The translations under genes were made by a program, and so were the position numbers. A model generated the notes under the pieces. It did no database searches. It had not been told where the DNA came from and saw only the letters and a list, made by a program, of their open reading frames with translations. A stretch of DNA of 64,000 nucleotides from NCBI RefSeq assembly GCF_007990715.1, contig NZ_BJWY01000014.1, positions 1 to 64,000 of the forward strand. Reading direction: 5' to 3'. Shown piece by piece: positions 55,860 through 64,000 of this stretch (positions are counted from its first letter, which is position 1; the number at the start of each line of letters is the position of its first letter). The stretch is from Nocardia seriolae NBRC 15557 (GTDB lineage Bacteria; Actinomycetota; Actinomycetes; Mycobacteriales; Mycobacteriaceae).

Positions 55860-58040
55860 TCAGGACGGGGTGGCCAGCGCGAAGGGCAGGACCGCGTCGG
55901 CCCCGGCCGCGCGCAGGGTGCGGGCCGCCATGGTGAAGGACCAGCCGGTGTCGGTGAGGGCGTCGACCAGCAGGATCGGGCCGTCGACCGAGCCGAGATC
56001 CGGTGTCGCCCAGGCATTGTTCAGGGCCGCGACGCGGTGGGCCGAATTCGCGGCCGAGACCGGCGGGAGATCGGGGCGCAGGTGCAGGACGCCGAGATCC
56101 TCCAGGCGGCCGACCTGGGCCAGGCGGGCGGCGAGGGAACGGGTCAGGATCGGGCGGCTGCCGGAGTCCAGGGCCAGCACCGCGGTGGGGCGGCGGGCCC
56201 AGTCCCACTCGCGCAATACCGTTGTGCAGAAACGGAATACGTCGTCGGGGATCGGGGCGTCGGGGCCGTCGAGCAGCGGGCGCAGCCGTTGACCCCAGCC
56301 GAGGTCGCTCAGGCGGCCCAGTACACGGCCGGTCTCCGGGCCGTCGGAGATCTTGCCGGACAGTGAGATTCCGAGTTTCGCCAGGCCGGTGGGCCACTGT
56401 TTGCGGGGTGCCAGGTCGATGCCGGGGCGGTCCAGGCGGGTGCGGATCTCGGCGAGGGCGGCGGCGTCGACGGTGGTGTCCTGGCGGGTGCCGGTGCAGT
56501 TGTCGCAGCGGCCGCAGTGGGTGCCCAGGGCCAGGCCGGGATCGTCGAGTTGACTGCGCAGGAACGTCATTCGGCAGCCGTCGGTGGATTCGTAGTCGAT
56601 CATGGCCTGCTGCTCGGTCTCGCGGGCGACGGCCAGCCGCTCGTAACGTTCGGTGTCGTAGGCCCAGGGCTGACCGGTGCCGAGCCAGCCGCCGCGCACC
56701 CGGCGCACCGCGCCGTCCACGTCCAGCACCTTGAGCACCATCTCCAGGCGGGAGCGGTTGAGCTCGACCAGCGGTTCCAGCGCCGCCGTGGACAGGGGAC
56801 GGTCCGTGTCGAGGGCGGCGAGTACCGAGCGCACCACGTGTTCGCGCGGAAAGGCCACCGACGCGAAGTAACTCCAGATCTGACGGTCCTCGCGGCCGGG
56901 CAGCAGCACCACCTCGGCGCGCTCGGTGCCGCGGCCCGCGCGGCCCACCTGCTGGTAGTAGGAGATGGGGGAGGAGGGCGCGCCCAGGTGCACCACGAAG
57001 CCGAGATCGGGCTTGTCGAAACCCATCCCGAGCGCCGAGGTGGCGATGAGCGCCTTCACCTCGTTGTTCAGCAGGGCGGCCTCGAGGTGTTCGCGTTCGG
57101 TCGGGTCGGTCTGCCCGGTGTAGGCGGCGACGGTGTGGCCGTGGGAATTCAGCACATCGGCCAGATCGTGCGCGGCGGCCACCGTCAGCGTGTAGACGAT
57201 GCCGGCGCCGGGCAGTTCGTGCAGCCGCTTGCTCAGCCAGGCCGTGCGCTCGACGGCGTCCGCGATGCGCACCACCGACAGGTGCAGCGATTCCCGATCC
57301 AGGCTGCCCCGCAGCACCAGTGTGTCCGTGCCGATCTGGGTCGCCACATCGGTGACCACGCGGTCATTGGCGGTGGCCGTGGTGGCCAGCACCGGTACGT
57401 CCGAGCCGAGATCGGCGATGAGCGTGCGGATCCGGCGGTAGTCCGGCCGGAAATCGTGCCCCCAATCCGATACGCAGTGCGCCTCGTCGATCACCACCAG
57501 CCCCGCGTCGGCGGCCAGTTTCGGCAGCACCGAATCCCGGAAGTCCGGATTGTTCAACCGCTCCGGACTCACCAGGAGCACGTCCACGTCGCCTGCCGCC
57601 ACCCGGGCGTGAATCTCGTCCCACTCGGTGACATTCCCCGAATTGATGGTCGCCGCAACGACTCCCGCCCGCTCGGCGGCCGCCACCTGGTTCCGCATCA
57701 GCGCCAGTAGTGGCGACACGATCACCGTCGGCCCCCGCCCCTGCGCGCGCAGCAGCTTGGCCGAGATGAAGTACACCGCCGACTTACCCCATCCGGTCCG
57801 CTGTACCACCAGCGCCCGCCGCCGCCCCACCACCAGCGCCTCGATCGCGACCCACTGATCCTCCCGCAGCCGTGCCGCGGGTCCGGCCAGCTCCCGCAAC
57901 AGCGCTTCGGCGTCCCCGCGCAGTCCGCCCCTCGGAGGCGCGGCCGCCGACGTCGCACTCTGCCGGTCGGTGGGCGCGGTGTCGGATGCGGTGTCGGATG
58001 CGGGCGCGGTGTCGGGGTCGGTCGAGGTCACGCGCTCCAT
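55860..58040 (-). CDS. RecQ-family helicase fused to a phosphoribosyltransferase-like domain
   Basis: A 726-residue protein from ATG 58040. The helicase core has Walker A QRTGWGKSAVYF, DEAHCVSDWGHDFRPDYRR (RecQ-specific), GRAGRGTERAEV and zinc-binding cysteines (THCGRCDNCTG). The C-terminal 150 residues contain the PRPP-binding-like motif ILLVDALTDTGWSFTMA, as in ComF/phosphoribosyltransferases. Such RecQ-PRTase fusions occur in actinobacteria; the enzyme activity of the second domain is unproven here. An upstream GTG frame adds only seven residues. Possible role in replication-fork or recombination repair. Confidence 0.88.
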   Translation of the reverse strand: MERVTSTDPDTAPASDTASDTAPTDRQSATSAAAPPRGGLRGDAEALLRELAGPAARLREDQWVAIEALVVGRRRALVVQRTGWGKSAVYFISAKLLRAQGRGPTVIVSPLLALMRNQVAAAERAGVVAATINSGNVTEWDEIHARVAAGDVDVLLVSPERLNNPDFRDSVLPKLAADAGLVVIDEAHCVSDWGHDFRPDYRRIRTLIADLGSDVPVLATTATANDRVVTDVATQIGTDTLVLRGSLDRESLHLSVVRIADAVERTAWLSKRLHELPGAGIVYTLTVAAAHDLADVLNSHGHTVAAYTGQTDPTEREHLEAALLNNEVKALIATSALGMGFDKPDLGFVVHLGAPSSPISYYQQVGRAGRGTERAEVVLLPGREDRQIWSYFASVAFPREHVVRSVLAALDTDRPLSTAALEPLVELNRSRLEMVLKVLDVDGAVRRVRGGWLGTGQPWAYDTERYERLAVARETEQQAMIDYESTDGCRMTFLRSQLDDPGLALGTHCGRCDNCTGTRQDTTVDAAALAEIRTRLDRPGIDLAPRKQWPTGLAKLGISLSGKISDGPETGRVLGRLSDLGWGQRLRPLLDGPDAPIPDDVFRFCTTVLREWDWARRPTAVLALDSGSRPILTRSLAARLAQVGRLEDLGVLHLRPDLPPVSAANSAHRVAALNNAWATPDLGSVDGPILLVDALTDTGWSFTMAARTLRAAGADAVLPFALATPS

Positions 58041-58268
58041 CGTGCCCCACCGCCCCGACATCCAGGGGTCACCGCCCTGATCCGCGCCAACTTCGCACCC
58101 CTGCGGTCGCGGCAGATCGGACGAGGTCGGGGCGAATCCCCCGGTCAGCGGCGGGGAATTGCGCTCCTGCGGCGACCGTTGGGGCGCATCCTCGGCTGGC
58201 CGGATTCCGCACCCGAATGGCCGGACTCCGCACCCCTGGGGCGGGTGGAAGCCCCGGCTCCGACCGGA

Positions 58269-58877
58269 TCAGCGGGCGGCCGCCAGGTGGGCCGCCACCA
58301 GGGTGTCGACCAAATGGGCGAGGGGGAGCCAGGGGAAGCTGGGGCGGTCCTGGCGGAGGGTGATGAGTCCGTGCATGCCCGCCCAGAGGCATTGGGCGGT
58401 CGCCTCTGGGTCGGGGGATCCGGCGGCGGTGGCGGTGTCGGCGAGCAGGGTCATGGTCGGGAGGCCGGGGAGTTGGCCGGCGGTGGGCTCCCAGCCGGGG
58501 GTTCCGGCGGTGCCGAAGAGGACGCGGTAGTGGCCGGGGTGGGTGACGCCGTAGTCGACGAAGGCGTGGCAGAGGGCCGAAAGGCGGGCCGCGCCATCGG
58601 TTTCGGGGATGGGGGCCAGCGCGGCGAGCAGGGCGTCGCGGAGTTCGCCGAAGCGCAGGGTGTAGACGGCGGTCAGGAGTTCGCGTTTGTCGGCGAAGTG
58701 CAGGTAGACGCTCTGTGGGGCGACTCCGGCGGCGCGGGCGACGGCGCGCAGGGACGGGGCGTCCTGTGCGTCGAGGTCTTCGAGCAGTCGGCTGGCGGCG
58801 GCGACGAGTTCGTCGCGCAGCAGCGCCCCTTGGCCGCGGCGGTTGCGGTTGCGGGCGGTGGTGGGTCGGTCCGGCAC
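58269..58877 (-). CDS. TetR-family regulator
   Basis: A 202-residue TetR protein. HTH domain (AASRLLEDLDAQDAPSLRAV; AGVAPQSVYLHFADKRELL) and a TetR_C-type ligand domain (GVTHPGHYRVLFGTAGTPGW). It is divergent from the metallo-hydrolase gene; a perfect 23-bp inverted repeat (two nested operator-like sites) lies in the 73-nt gap. It probably represses itself and the hydrolase. Ligand unknown. Confidence 0.93.
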   Translation of the reverse strand: MPDRPTTARNRNRRGQGALLRDELVAAASRLLEDLDAQDAPSLRAVARAAGVAPQSVYLHFADKRELLTAVYTLRFGELRDALLAALAPIPETDGAARLSALCHAFVDYGVTHPGHYRVLFGTAGTPGWEPTAGQLPGLPTMTLLADTATAAGSPDPEATAQCLWAGMHGLITLRQDRPSFPWLPLAHLVDTLVAAHLAAAR

Positions 58878-58886
58878 ATTGACAGA

Positions 58887-58941
58887 CTAACAAGACAGGC
58901 GTCTACTTACTGCTGATTTAAGTAGACGCCTGTCTTGTTAG
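58887..58941. promoter_or_regulatory. Perfect 23-bp inverted repeat with two nested TetR-type operators
   Basis: Arms at 58887-58909 and 58919-58941 are exactly complementary, with a 9-nt centre. Each arm itself contains the dyad AGAC-N4-GTCT, so two copies of a TetR-type operator face each other between tetR and the hydrolase gene. This is a strong candidate for cooperative repression of both promoters. Confidence 0.82.
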
Positions 58942-58950
58942 GAAAACGCC

Positions 58951-59697
58951 ATGCTCACGGTGACCCGCGTCGTCCATGCCAGCGCCCTCCTCGATTTCGG
59001 GGGAGCCCGAATCCTCACCGACCCGTGGCTGTCGGAGACCCGCTTCTATCGGCAGGGTGAGCCGCGCGCCTTCGCCACCGCGGCCGATCTGCCCGAGCTG
59101 TCCGGAATCGTGATCAGCCACGGCCACTACGACCACTGCGATCTCGCCGCCCTCGTCGGATATCCCGACAAGTCGGTACCGTTTGCGGTGGAGCCGGGCC
59201 TGGCGAAGCAGGTTCGCGCCGCCGGATTCTCGAATGTGGTCGAACTCGCGCCCTGGCAGTCCACCCGCCTGGGCCCGGTCGAGGTGACCGCGGCCCCGGC
59301 CAGCCACGGCGTCCCGGAGGTGACCTTCGTGCTGCGCGCCGACGGCCACACCGTCTTCTTCGGCGCGGACACCCTGCGCATTGCCGAGCTCGACGAAATC
59401 GCCCGGCGTTTCCCGGATCTGGAGCTGGCGCTGCTCCCGGTCAACGGCCTGCGCATCCGCCCGGCGCTGAACAAGCAGGTGGTCATGGATGCCGTCGAGG
59501 CCGCCGACCTCGCCCGCGCCCTGCGCCCGCGGGTGGCCGTGCCGATCCACTACGCCTTCTCCAGCGGCCCGCTCGGCGACCGCCTCATGACCAAGGGCGA
59601 CCGCGCCGGAGCCGACCACTTCCGCGCCGCCGCAGCCGATCTCGCACCCGACACAACCGTGCAAATCCTCCCAACCGGACACGAATTCGCCCTGTGA
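58951..59697 (+). CDS. Metallo-beta-lactamase-fold hydrolase (UlaG-like)
   Basis: A 248-residue MBL-fold protein. Metal-binding motif SHGHYDHCD (HxHxDH), a second His in APASHG, Asp in FFGADTLR and His in VPIHYAF. Resembles UlaG/NAPE-PLD-like lactonases or phosphodiesterases. Substrate unknown. Divergent TetR with a double operator suggests induction by its substrate or a related xenobiotic. Confidence 0.9.
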   Translation: MLTVTRVVHASALLDFGGARILTDPWLSETRFYRQGEPRAFATAADLPELSGIVISHGHYDHCDLAALVGYPDKSVPFAVEPGLAKQVRAAGFSNVVELAPWQSTRLGPVEVTAAPASHGVPEVTFVLRADGHTVFFGADTLRIAELDEIARRFPDLELALLPVNGLRIRPALNKQVVMDAVEAADLARALRPRVAVPIHYAFSSGPLGDRLMTKGDRAGADHFRAAAADLAPDTTVQILPTGHEFAL

Positions 59698-59814
59698 AGC
59701 ACCGCTGAACAGCGCCTTGATTGCGGACCGGTCAAGATCGCGCGGAATCCCGGGCCCGGACGGACAATAGGGTTCCGGGCACGAAGGGCGTCCGGGGGTG
59801 CGCAGGGAGACGCA

Positions 59815-60294
59815 ATGCCGGAGAAGTTTCCGTCGCCCGCGGGGTGGACTCCGCCCGGGGCCGAATTTCGCAGCAGTGGCGGTGTTTCGCGGACGGTGAC
59901 CGGCGCGCTGGTGGGGTTGATCCTGACCCCGATCGGCATCGCGCTGGCGGCCCGTGGCGCCGCCGGGACCAGGCAGTGGACCATTCTCGGGGATTTCGCC
60001 GACCGGGTCGGCTCGACCTTCGAGATCCTGCTCGCCGCGGCCGTATTCCTACTCGTGGCGGCGCTGGCCGCCTACTCGCCGGCGGGCGTCATCAGCGCCG
60101 GTCTGGTGTGGGGCGTATTGCCCGGGATCATCCATTTCATCTTCCCGGACGACACCTTCCGCCTGATCGGCGATCTGCCCCTCTCCGACGACATGCACAT
60201 CGCGCTGTTCCAGTGGCTGCAAACTGGATTCCCGCTCATTGTTGGCATCCTGCTGGTGGGCGCGGGTGCAGCGGCGACCTTCCGCCGCCGCTGA
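59815..60294 (+). CDS. Four-helix membrane protein of unknown function
   Basis: A 159-residue protein with a Pro/Gly-rich N-terminal cytoplasmic segment and four hydrophobic helices (about 28-47, 68-88, 92-112 and 132-153). The acidic motif DDTFRLIGDLPLSDDMH lies between helices 3 and 4. Ends in RRR. No family recognised. Ends 6 nt from the convergent rtcB stop. Confidence 0.7.
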   Translation: MPEKFPSPAGWTPPGAEFRSSGGVSRTVTGALVGLILTPIGIALAARGAAGTRQWTILGDFADRVGSTFEILLAAAVFLLVAALAAYSPAGVISAGLVWGVLPGIIHFIFPDDTFRLIGDLPLSDDMHIALFQWLQTGFPLIVGILLVGAGAAATFRRR

Positions 60295-60300
60295 CCCGTC

Positions 60301-61524
60301 TCACCCCTTGACGCACAGCACCTGCCGCAGCGTGGCGACAATATCGACCAGGTCGGACTGCGCCGCGATGACCTGATCGATGTCCTTGTACGCCGCCGGG
60401 ATCTCATCGATCACCCCGGCGTCCTTCCGGGACTCCACCCCCTCGGTCTGCGCCACCAGATCCGCCACCGTGAACTGCCGCTTGGCCGCATTCCGGCTCA
60501 TCCGCCGCCCCGCCCCGTGCGACGCCGACTGGAACGAGGCCGGATTCCCCTTACCCCGAACCACATACGACCGCGTACCCATCGACCCGGGAATCAGCGC
60601 GAGATCCCCCGCTCCCGCCCGCACCGCACCCTTGCGGGTGACCAGCATGGGCATCCCGTCGATGATCTCCTCCGCCACATAGTTGTGGTGGCAGGAGATC
60701 GGCTCGTCGAAACGCACTGTCAGCCCGTCGAATTCGTCGCGCACCGCCTTGCAGACGAGTGCCAGCATGACGGCACGGTTGCGCGCCGCGTACTCCTGCG
60801 CCCAGGTCAGGTCACGCCGGTAGGCATCCATTTCCGGTGTGCCGGAAAGGAATACCGCCAGATCACGGTCCGGCAGGTCGACATTGTGCGGCAGGGTGCG
60901 AGCCACGGCCATGTGCCGCTCGGCGAGTTCCTTGCCGATATTGCGGCTTCCGGAGTGCAGCAGGATCCAGACGCGCTGCTCGGTATCGATGCAGAGTTCC
61001 TGGAAGTGGTTGCCCGATCCGAGCGTTCCCATCTGCTTGTGCGCCTTGGACTCGCGGGAATGGACCGCAGGATCCAGAGCATCGAACGCCTTCCAGAAGC
61101 GCTCCCATCCAGCACGCATGGTGGTGCCTGCCGCGTGCTGGCCGAAAACCTCTGCGTTCAATCGATTCACGTTGACCGGGTCGTCATGCGCCCGGAATCC
61201 GACCGGTAGGGCCGCCTCGATACGTGACCGCAGCGAGTGCAGATTATCGGGCAGATCCGCCGCGGTCAGCGACGTCAGCACCGCCTCCATCCCGCACCCG
61301 ATATCCACCCCGACCGCCGCGGGTGCGACCGCGTCCTTCATGGCGATGACCGATCCGACCGTCGCCCCCTTGCCCAGGTGCACGTCCGGCATGACTCGCA
61401 CGCCGTACACCCACTCCAGTTGCGCGATATTGCGCAGCTGTGCCAACGCGGCCGGTTCGACCTCGTGCTCGTGGGCCCACATGAGCGTCTGCGCCCGAGT
61501 GCCGCGCAGCTCGACGGGAAACAT
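60301..61524 (-). CDS. rtcB: RNA-splicing ligase RtcB
   Basis: A 407-residue GTP- and Mn-dependent RNA ligase joining 2',3'-cyclic phosphate or 3'-phosphate ends to 5'-OH ends. Metal-binding Cys77 (VGVDIGCGMEAV), GSGNHFQEL, and the guanylylated His in SHGAGRRMSR are all present. Length equals E. coli RtcB. It is the second RNA-repair ligase in the window after Pnkp. No archease gene or RtcR-type regulator lies beside it. Confidence 0.96.
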   Translation of the reverse strand: MFPVELRGTRAQTLMWAHEHEVEPAALAQLRNIAQLEWVYGVRVMPDVHLGKGATVGSVIAMKDAVAPAAVGVDIGCGMEAVLTSLTAADLPDNLHSLRSRIEAALPVGFRAHDDPVNVNRLNAEVFGQHAAGTTMRAGWERFWKAFDALDPAVHSRESKAHKQMGTLGSGNHFQELCIDTEQRVWILLHSGSRNIGKELAERHMAVARTLPHNVDLPDRDLAVFLSGTPEMDAYRRDLTWAQEYAARNRAVMLALVCKAVRDEFDGLTVRFDEPISCHHNYVAEEIIDGMPMLVTRKGAVRAGAGDLALIPGSMGTRSYVVRGKGNPASFQSASHGAGRRMSRNAAKRQFTVADLVAQTEGVESRKDAGVIDEIPAAYKDIDQVIAAQSDLVDIVATLRQVLCVKG

Positions 61525-61598
61525 CTTCTTGTCCTTCCTCTTGACTGCCGTCGAGGGTAGGTGCGTCGCCCGTCCCGCCGCACCGCATTATTCGGCCG

Positions 61599-62822
61599 TC
61601 AGGGTTCGACGAAGTCGGCGGCGAGGCCGCAGAGTTTCCAGGAGCCGTTGCGGCGGACCATGGTTCCGGTGTAATCGATGTCCTTGAAGTAGCCGCGGTA
61701 TTTCTCGGGGACGTTTGTGAAGGTTTCGTGGAATGCGAAGGTTGCGGAGTTCGGGTCGGTTTGGGTGACTCCGGTGACGGTATTCGTGTAGCCCGCGTTC
61801 TTCACTTCGGTGCCGAGATTTTTGTCGAATTGCGGGGTGTATTGGAAAACGATTTCATCGATGGCGTCGGCGGTTTCGGGGCAGACCAGAGAGCGGAAGC
61901 CTTCCCAGTCGCGGGCATTGGAGGTGGCGGCGACGGCCTTGGCGGCATTGACCAATTCGGGGTCGAGGGTGGTGGGATCGCCGGGTTCGACCACTTTGTC
62001 GGGGGCATTGAAAACCACCGGCGCGGGCAGCGGCTTGTAGCCGCTCGCCGTGAGATTGCCCTCCATGGCGCGCCGCCAGCTGCCGTCCTCGATCATCAGG
62101 CGGACGGCCGAGGTGACGCGGCCCTGTAGATCCAGGTCCCCCTTGTGGACTCCGACCCCGTAGCGCTCGCGGGTGAAACGGTGCCCGACCACGCGCAGCA
62201 CGCCGGGATGCTCGTGGGCGTAGCCGGCCAGGATGACATCGTCGGTGGTGACGGCGTCGATGGTGCCCGCGATCAGATCGGCGACGCACTGCGCGTAGGT
62301 ATCCCGAGTGCTGAGCTTGACATTGTGGGCGAAGCTGCGCCGGATCTTGTCCGCGGAGGTGGAGCCCTCGGCGGTGCACACGGTGCGCCCGTCCAGGTCC
62401 TCGGGGGTCTCGATGGCGCGCTCGCCCTGCCGCACCAGCAGGTCCTGCCCGGACATCAGATACGGCCCCGCGAAGGAGACCAGTTGCTGGCGGGCGGCCG
62501 TGATCGAGTAGGAAGCGACGACGAAATCGACTGCGCCGGAGTTCAACAGGTCCTCGCGCTGTTCGGAGCGGGCCTCGCGCCAGGTGATGTGCTCGGGTGT
62601 GACGCCGAGTTTCCCGGCGATGTAGACGGCGGTGTCCACGTCGAAGCCGCGGGGTTTGCCGTCGAGTCCCTTGACCGACAGTCCGGGCTGGTCGAATTTG
62701 ATGCCGACGGTCAGCGTGCGCGCCGGCGGCTGTAGCGGCGCGGCGTCCGGTTTCGGGGTGCTGCAACCGGCTGCAACGGTCAGACCAGCCATTACTGCGA
62801 CGGCACGGATCGCGCGCTTCAT
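61599..62822 (-). CDS. Amino-acid-type substrate-binding lipoprotein fused to an NTF2-like domain
   Basis: A 407-residue lipoprotein, lipobox Cys20 (LTVAAGCS). Residues about 35-255 form a family 3 solute-binding domain of glutamate/glutamine type (IKFDQPGLSVKGLDGKPRGF; VDFVVASYSITAAR; DVILAGYAHEHPG). Residues about 270-407 are a separate domain resembling NTF2/SnoaL-like lipoprotein domains (AVAATSNARDWEGFRSLVCP; YFKDIDYTGTMVRRNGSWKLC). No permease or ATPase genes are adjacent, so it may be a sensor or partner of a distant transporter. The fusion is unusual. Confidence 0.85.
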   Translation of the reverse strand: MKRAIRAVAVMAGLTVAAGCSTPKPDAAPLQPPARTLTVGIKFDQPGLSVKGLDGKPRGFDVDTAVYIAGKLGVTPEHITWREARSEQREDLLNSGAVDFVVASYSITAARQQLVSFAGPYLMSGQDLLVRQGERAIETPEDLDGRTVCTAEGSTSADKIRRSFAHNVKLSTRDTYAQCVADLIAGTIDAVTTDDVILAGYAHEHPGVLRVVGHRFTRERYGVGVHKGDLDLQGRVTSAVRLMIEDGSWRRAMEGNLTASGYKPLPAPVVFNAPDKVVEPGDPTTLDPELVNAAKAVAATSNARDWEGFRSLVCPETADAIDEIVFQYTPQFDKNLGTEVKNAGYTNTVTGVTQTDPNSATFAFHETFTNVPEKYRGYFKDIDYTGTMVRRNGSWKLCGLAADFVEP

Positions 62823-62937
62823 CGAATCTGATCTCCTGTCGTCAACTCATGTGGATGAAACACGAAGAACAGCCCCGGGCTGACGTGCCTGAGAGGGCAA
62901 TCGATCAGCACATGGTGCATCAAATCACCCGAGTTGC

Positions 62938-63001
62938 AAAAACGTGCGGACATTGCGGAACTATGCGGGCGATTCGCCCGCGTTTCAGTTCCTTCCGCAA
63001 T
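62938..63001 (-). terminator. Terminator of the downstream TetR gene
   Basis: Long interrupted stem (62952-62971 with 62975-63001, perfect GCGGGCG/CGCCCGC tip) directly after the tetR stop, with TTTTT on the minus strand at 62938-62942. Confidence 0.75.
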
Positions 63002-63004
63002 ATT

Positions 63005-63586
63005 TCAGCGATTATTGCCGTGAGTTTGCGATCGGCGTGCGCGGAGTCCGTCGGCGATCACCGCGAAGGTGCGCTCGCGCAGGCCGGGGTCCGCTCCGGC
63101 CTCGTGCACGGCGAGAAAGATGCCCTTGATGATGGTCAGCAGGTCGTCCACGCTGATCTCCGGTCGCACCGCCCCGGCTTCCTGGGCGCGTGAAAGCAGC
63201 GTCGCGAGTGCCGCTTTGAGGTCGTGCGACACCGTGCGCGGGTGCTCCCCGCCCCGGCCGCGCAGGGCGTCGGCGAGGTCGCGCTTCACGCCGCCCTGCA
63301 TGACCAGCAGCTCGAGGAACTCGAAGAACACCGTTCCGGGGTCCTCGGCCGCGGTCAGCTCCCGGGCGTGCGCGGTGATCTTCTCGACCTGGTCCAGGAT
63401 GGCCGCTTCGAAAAGCGCCTCCTTGGTGGGGAAGTGGCGGTAGACGGTGCCCGCCCCGACGCCCGCCCGTCGCGCGATCTCGTCCAGGGGCACCGAAATG
63501 CCTTCGGCGGCAAAGGCTTCCTGGGCGGCGGCCAGTACCCGCTCGCGATTGCGGCGGGCATCGGCGCGCAGGGGTCGATCCGTCAC
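63005..63586 (-). CDS. TetR-family regulator
   Basis: A 193-residue TetR regulator starting at GTG about 63586 (VTDRPLRADARRN), the normal N-terminus; the longer open frame upstream is not conserved. HTH domain (ALAAAQEAFAAEGISVPLD-type start; ARRAGVGAGTVYRHFPTKEALF). C-terminal segment with KRDLADALRGRGGEH. Divergent from the SnoaL-like gene, which it probably controls; 86 nt separate the starts. Confidence 0.9.
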   Translation of the reverse strand: MTDRPLRADARRNRERVLAAAQEAFAAEGISVPLDEIARRAGVGAGTVYRHFPTKEALFEAAILDQVEKITAHARELTAAEDPGTVFFEFLELLVMQGGVKRDLADALRGRGGEHPRTVSHDLKAALATLLSRAQEAGAVRPEISVDDLLTIIKGIFLAVHEAGADPGLRERTFAVIADGLRARRSQTHGNNR

Positions 63587-63672
63587 GTCCGACAGCCTAC
63601 CCACCCGTTGACAAGCGGGGCGTGCGCCCCGCATGCTAACCGGGTCCAACGTTCCGTTTTTTGGAGGCAGTC

Positions 63673-64000
63673 GTGTCCACTTCCCTCGAAACCCCTCGTG
63701 ACCTTGTCGAACGGCTTTTTCTGGGTCTGCCCTCGCGCGATGCCGACCGCTTCGCCGCACTGCTCGCCCCGGATGTCGCCTTCGAGATCCCCTTCCCGAT
63801 TCCGGGCGAGCCGACCCGGATCGAGGGCCGCGAACAGGTCCGGGCGTACCTGGCCGCGCGCTGGTCCGGCATGTCCGGCGTGCAGGTGCACGACATCCGC
63901 CCGGCCATTCACCAGACCGTCGATCCGGAGGTGCTCGTGGTCGAGAACGATGTCGAGGTCACCCGGCCGAATGGCGAGCGCGGCTGGTTTCGCAGCTCCG
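63673..64000 (+). CDS. SnoaL/NTF2-like protein, cut by window end
   Basis: A gene beginning at GTG 63673 (STSLETPRDLVERLFLGLPS) with TTGGAGG upstream, open to the window end (109 codons). The fold pattern FAALLAPDVAFEIPFPIPGE, then GREQVRAYLAARW, is NTF2/SnoaL-like, often a small-molecule isomerase or oxygenase-associated protein. It is incomplete, so its end and function cannot be judged. Divergent from tetR at 63586, its likely regulator. Confidence 0.78.
   Translation, partial: MSTSLETPRDLVERLFLGLPSRDADRFAALLAPDVAFEIPFPIPGEPTRIEGREQVRAYLAARWSGMSGVQVHDIRPAIHQTVDPEVLVVENDVEVTRPNGERGWFRSS

Overview
The window is GC-rich, gene-dense actinobacterial chromosome, most like Nocardia or a close mycolate-producing relative. 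The evidence is codon use, gene order and protein families. Three core blocks appear in the order known from Mycobacterium tuberculosis: tig-clpP1-clpP2-clpX (13.1-17.7 kb); glpD, tetR, an alkyl-DHAP-synthase-like flavoprotein and dagK (33.1-38.0 kb); and valS-folC-DUF4233-ndk-rne-rplU-rpmA-obg-proB (39.6-52.4 kb). No rRNA, tRNA, insertion sequence, prophage or CRISPR array was seen.

Layout. 0-5.3 kb: a DevR/DosR-like response regulator, pyruvate formate-lyase (pflB) with its activase (pflA), and a divergent DevS-like kinase that keeps the probable haem-ligating His. A DosR-type box lies in the promoter region between pflB and the kinase, so this reads as a self-contained hypoxia-sensing fermentative locus. 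5.3-12.9 kb: an exported protein, a NUDIX hydrolase without a clear start, the Pnkp-Hen1 RNA-repair operon with hen1 split by an in-frame amber codon, a twice-frameshifted lipoprotein gene and an FKBP lipoprotein. 13-18 kb: protein quality control. 18-22.3 kb: a membrane protein, a ketosteroid isomerase-like enzyme, fdhD and a YdeP/FdhF-type molybdoenzyme.

22.4-32.5 kb is the most unusual accessory region. Three genes joined by ATGA overlaps encode a Cys-rich repeat surface protein, a membrane protein and a Ser/Thr kinase. They are followed by a 1026-residue fusion of an FHA domain, membrane polyferredoxin, 2Fe-2S ferredoxin and FAD/NAD oxidoreductase, and by a convergent FHA protein that also carries an in-frame amber codon. 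I infer a phosphorylation-linked membrane redox system.

33-38 kb: glycerol-3-phosphate and phospholipid metabolism with a TetR operator. 38-39.3 kb: an exported protein and a methyltransferase. 39.6-52.4 kb: translation, nucleotide, RNA-decay and ribosome-assembly genes, plus a 31-residue membrane protein. 52.6-58 kb: a DUF4254-like protein, an O-methyltransferase, a decayed NmrA/MarR pair and a RecQ-phosphoribosyltransferase fusion. 58-64 kb: a TetR/metallo-hydrolase pair around a perfect 23-bp inverted repeat, RtcB RNA ligase, a substrate-binding/NTF2 fusion lipoprotein, another TetR and a SnoaL-like gene cut by the window end.

Several genes are broken: hen1, the 30.9-32.5 kb FHA gene, the DUF7373-like lipoprotein, nmrA, marR, and perhaps the NUDIX start. 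From sequence alone I cannot separate real decay from assembly error. TAG also ends many intact genes here, so wholesale recoding is unlikely.
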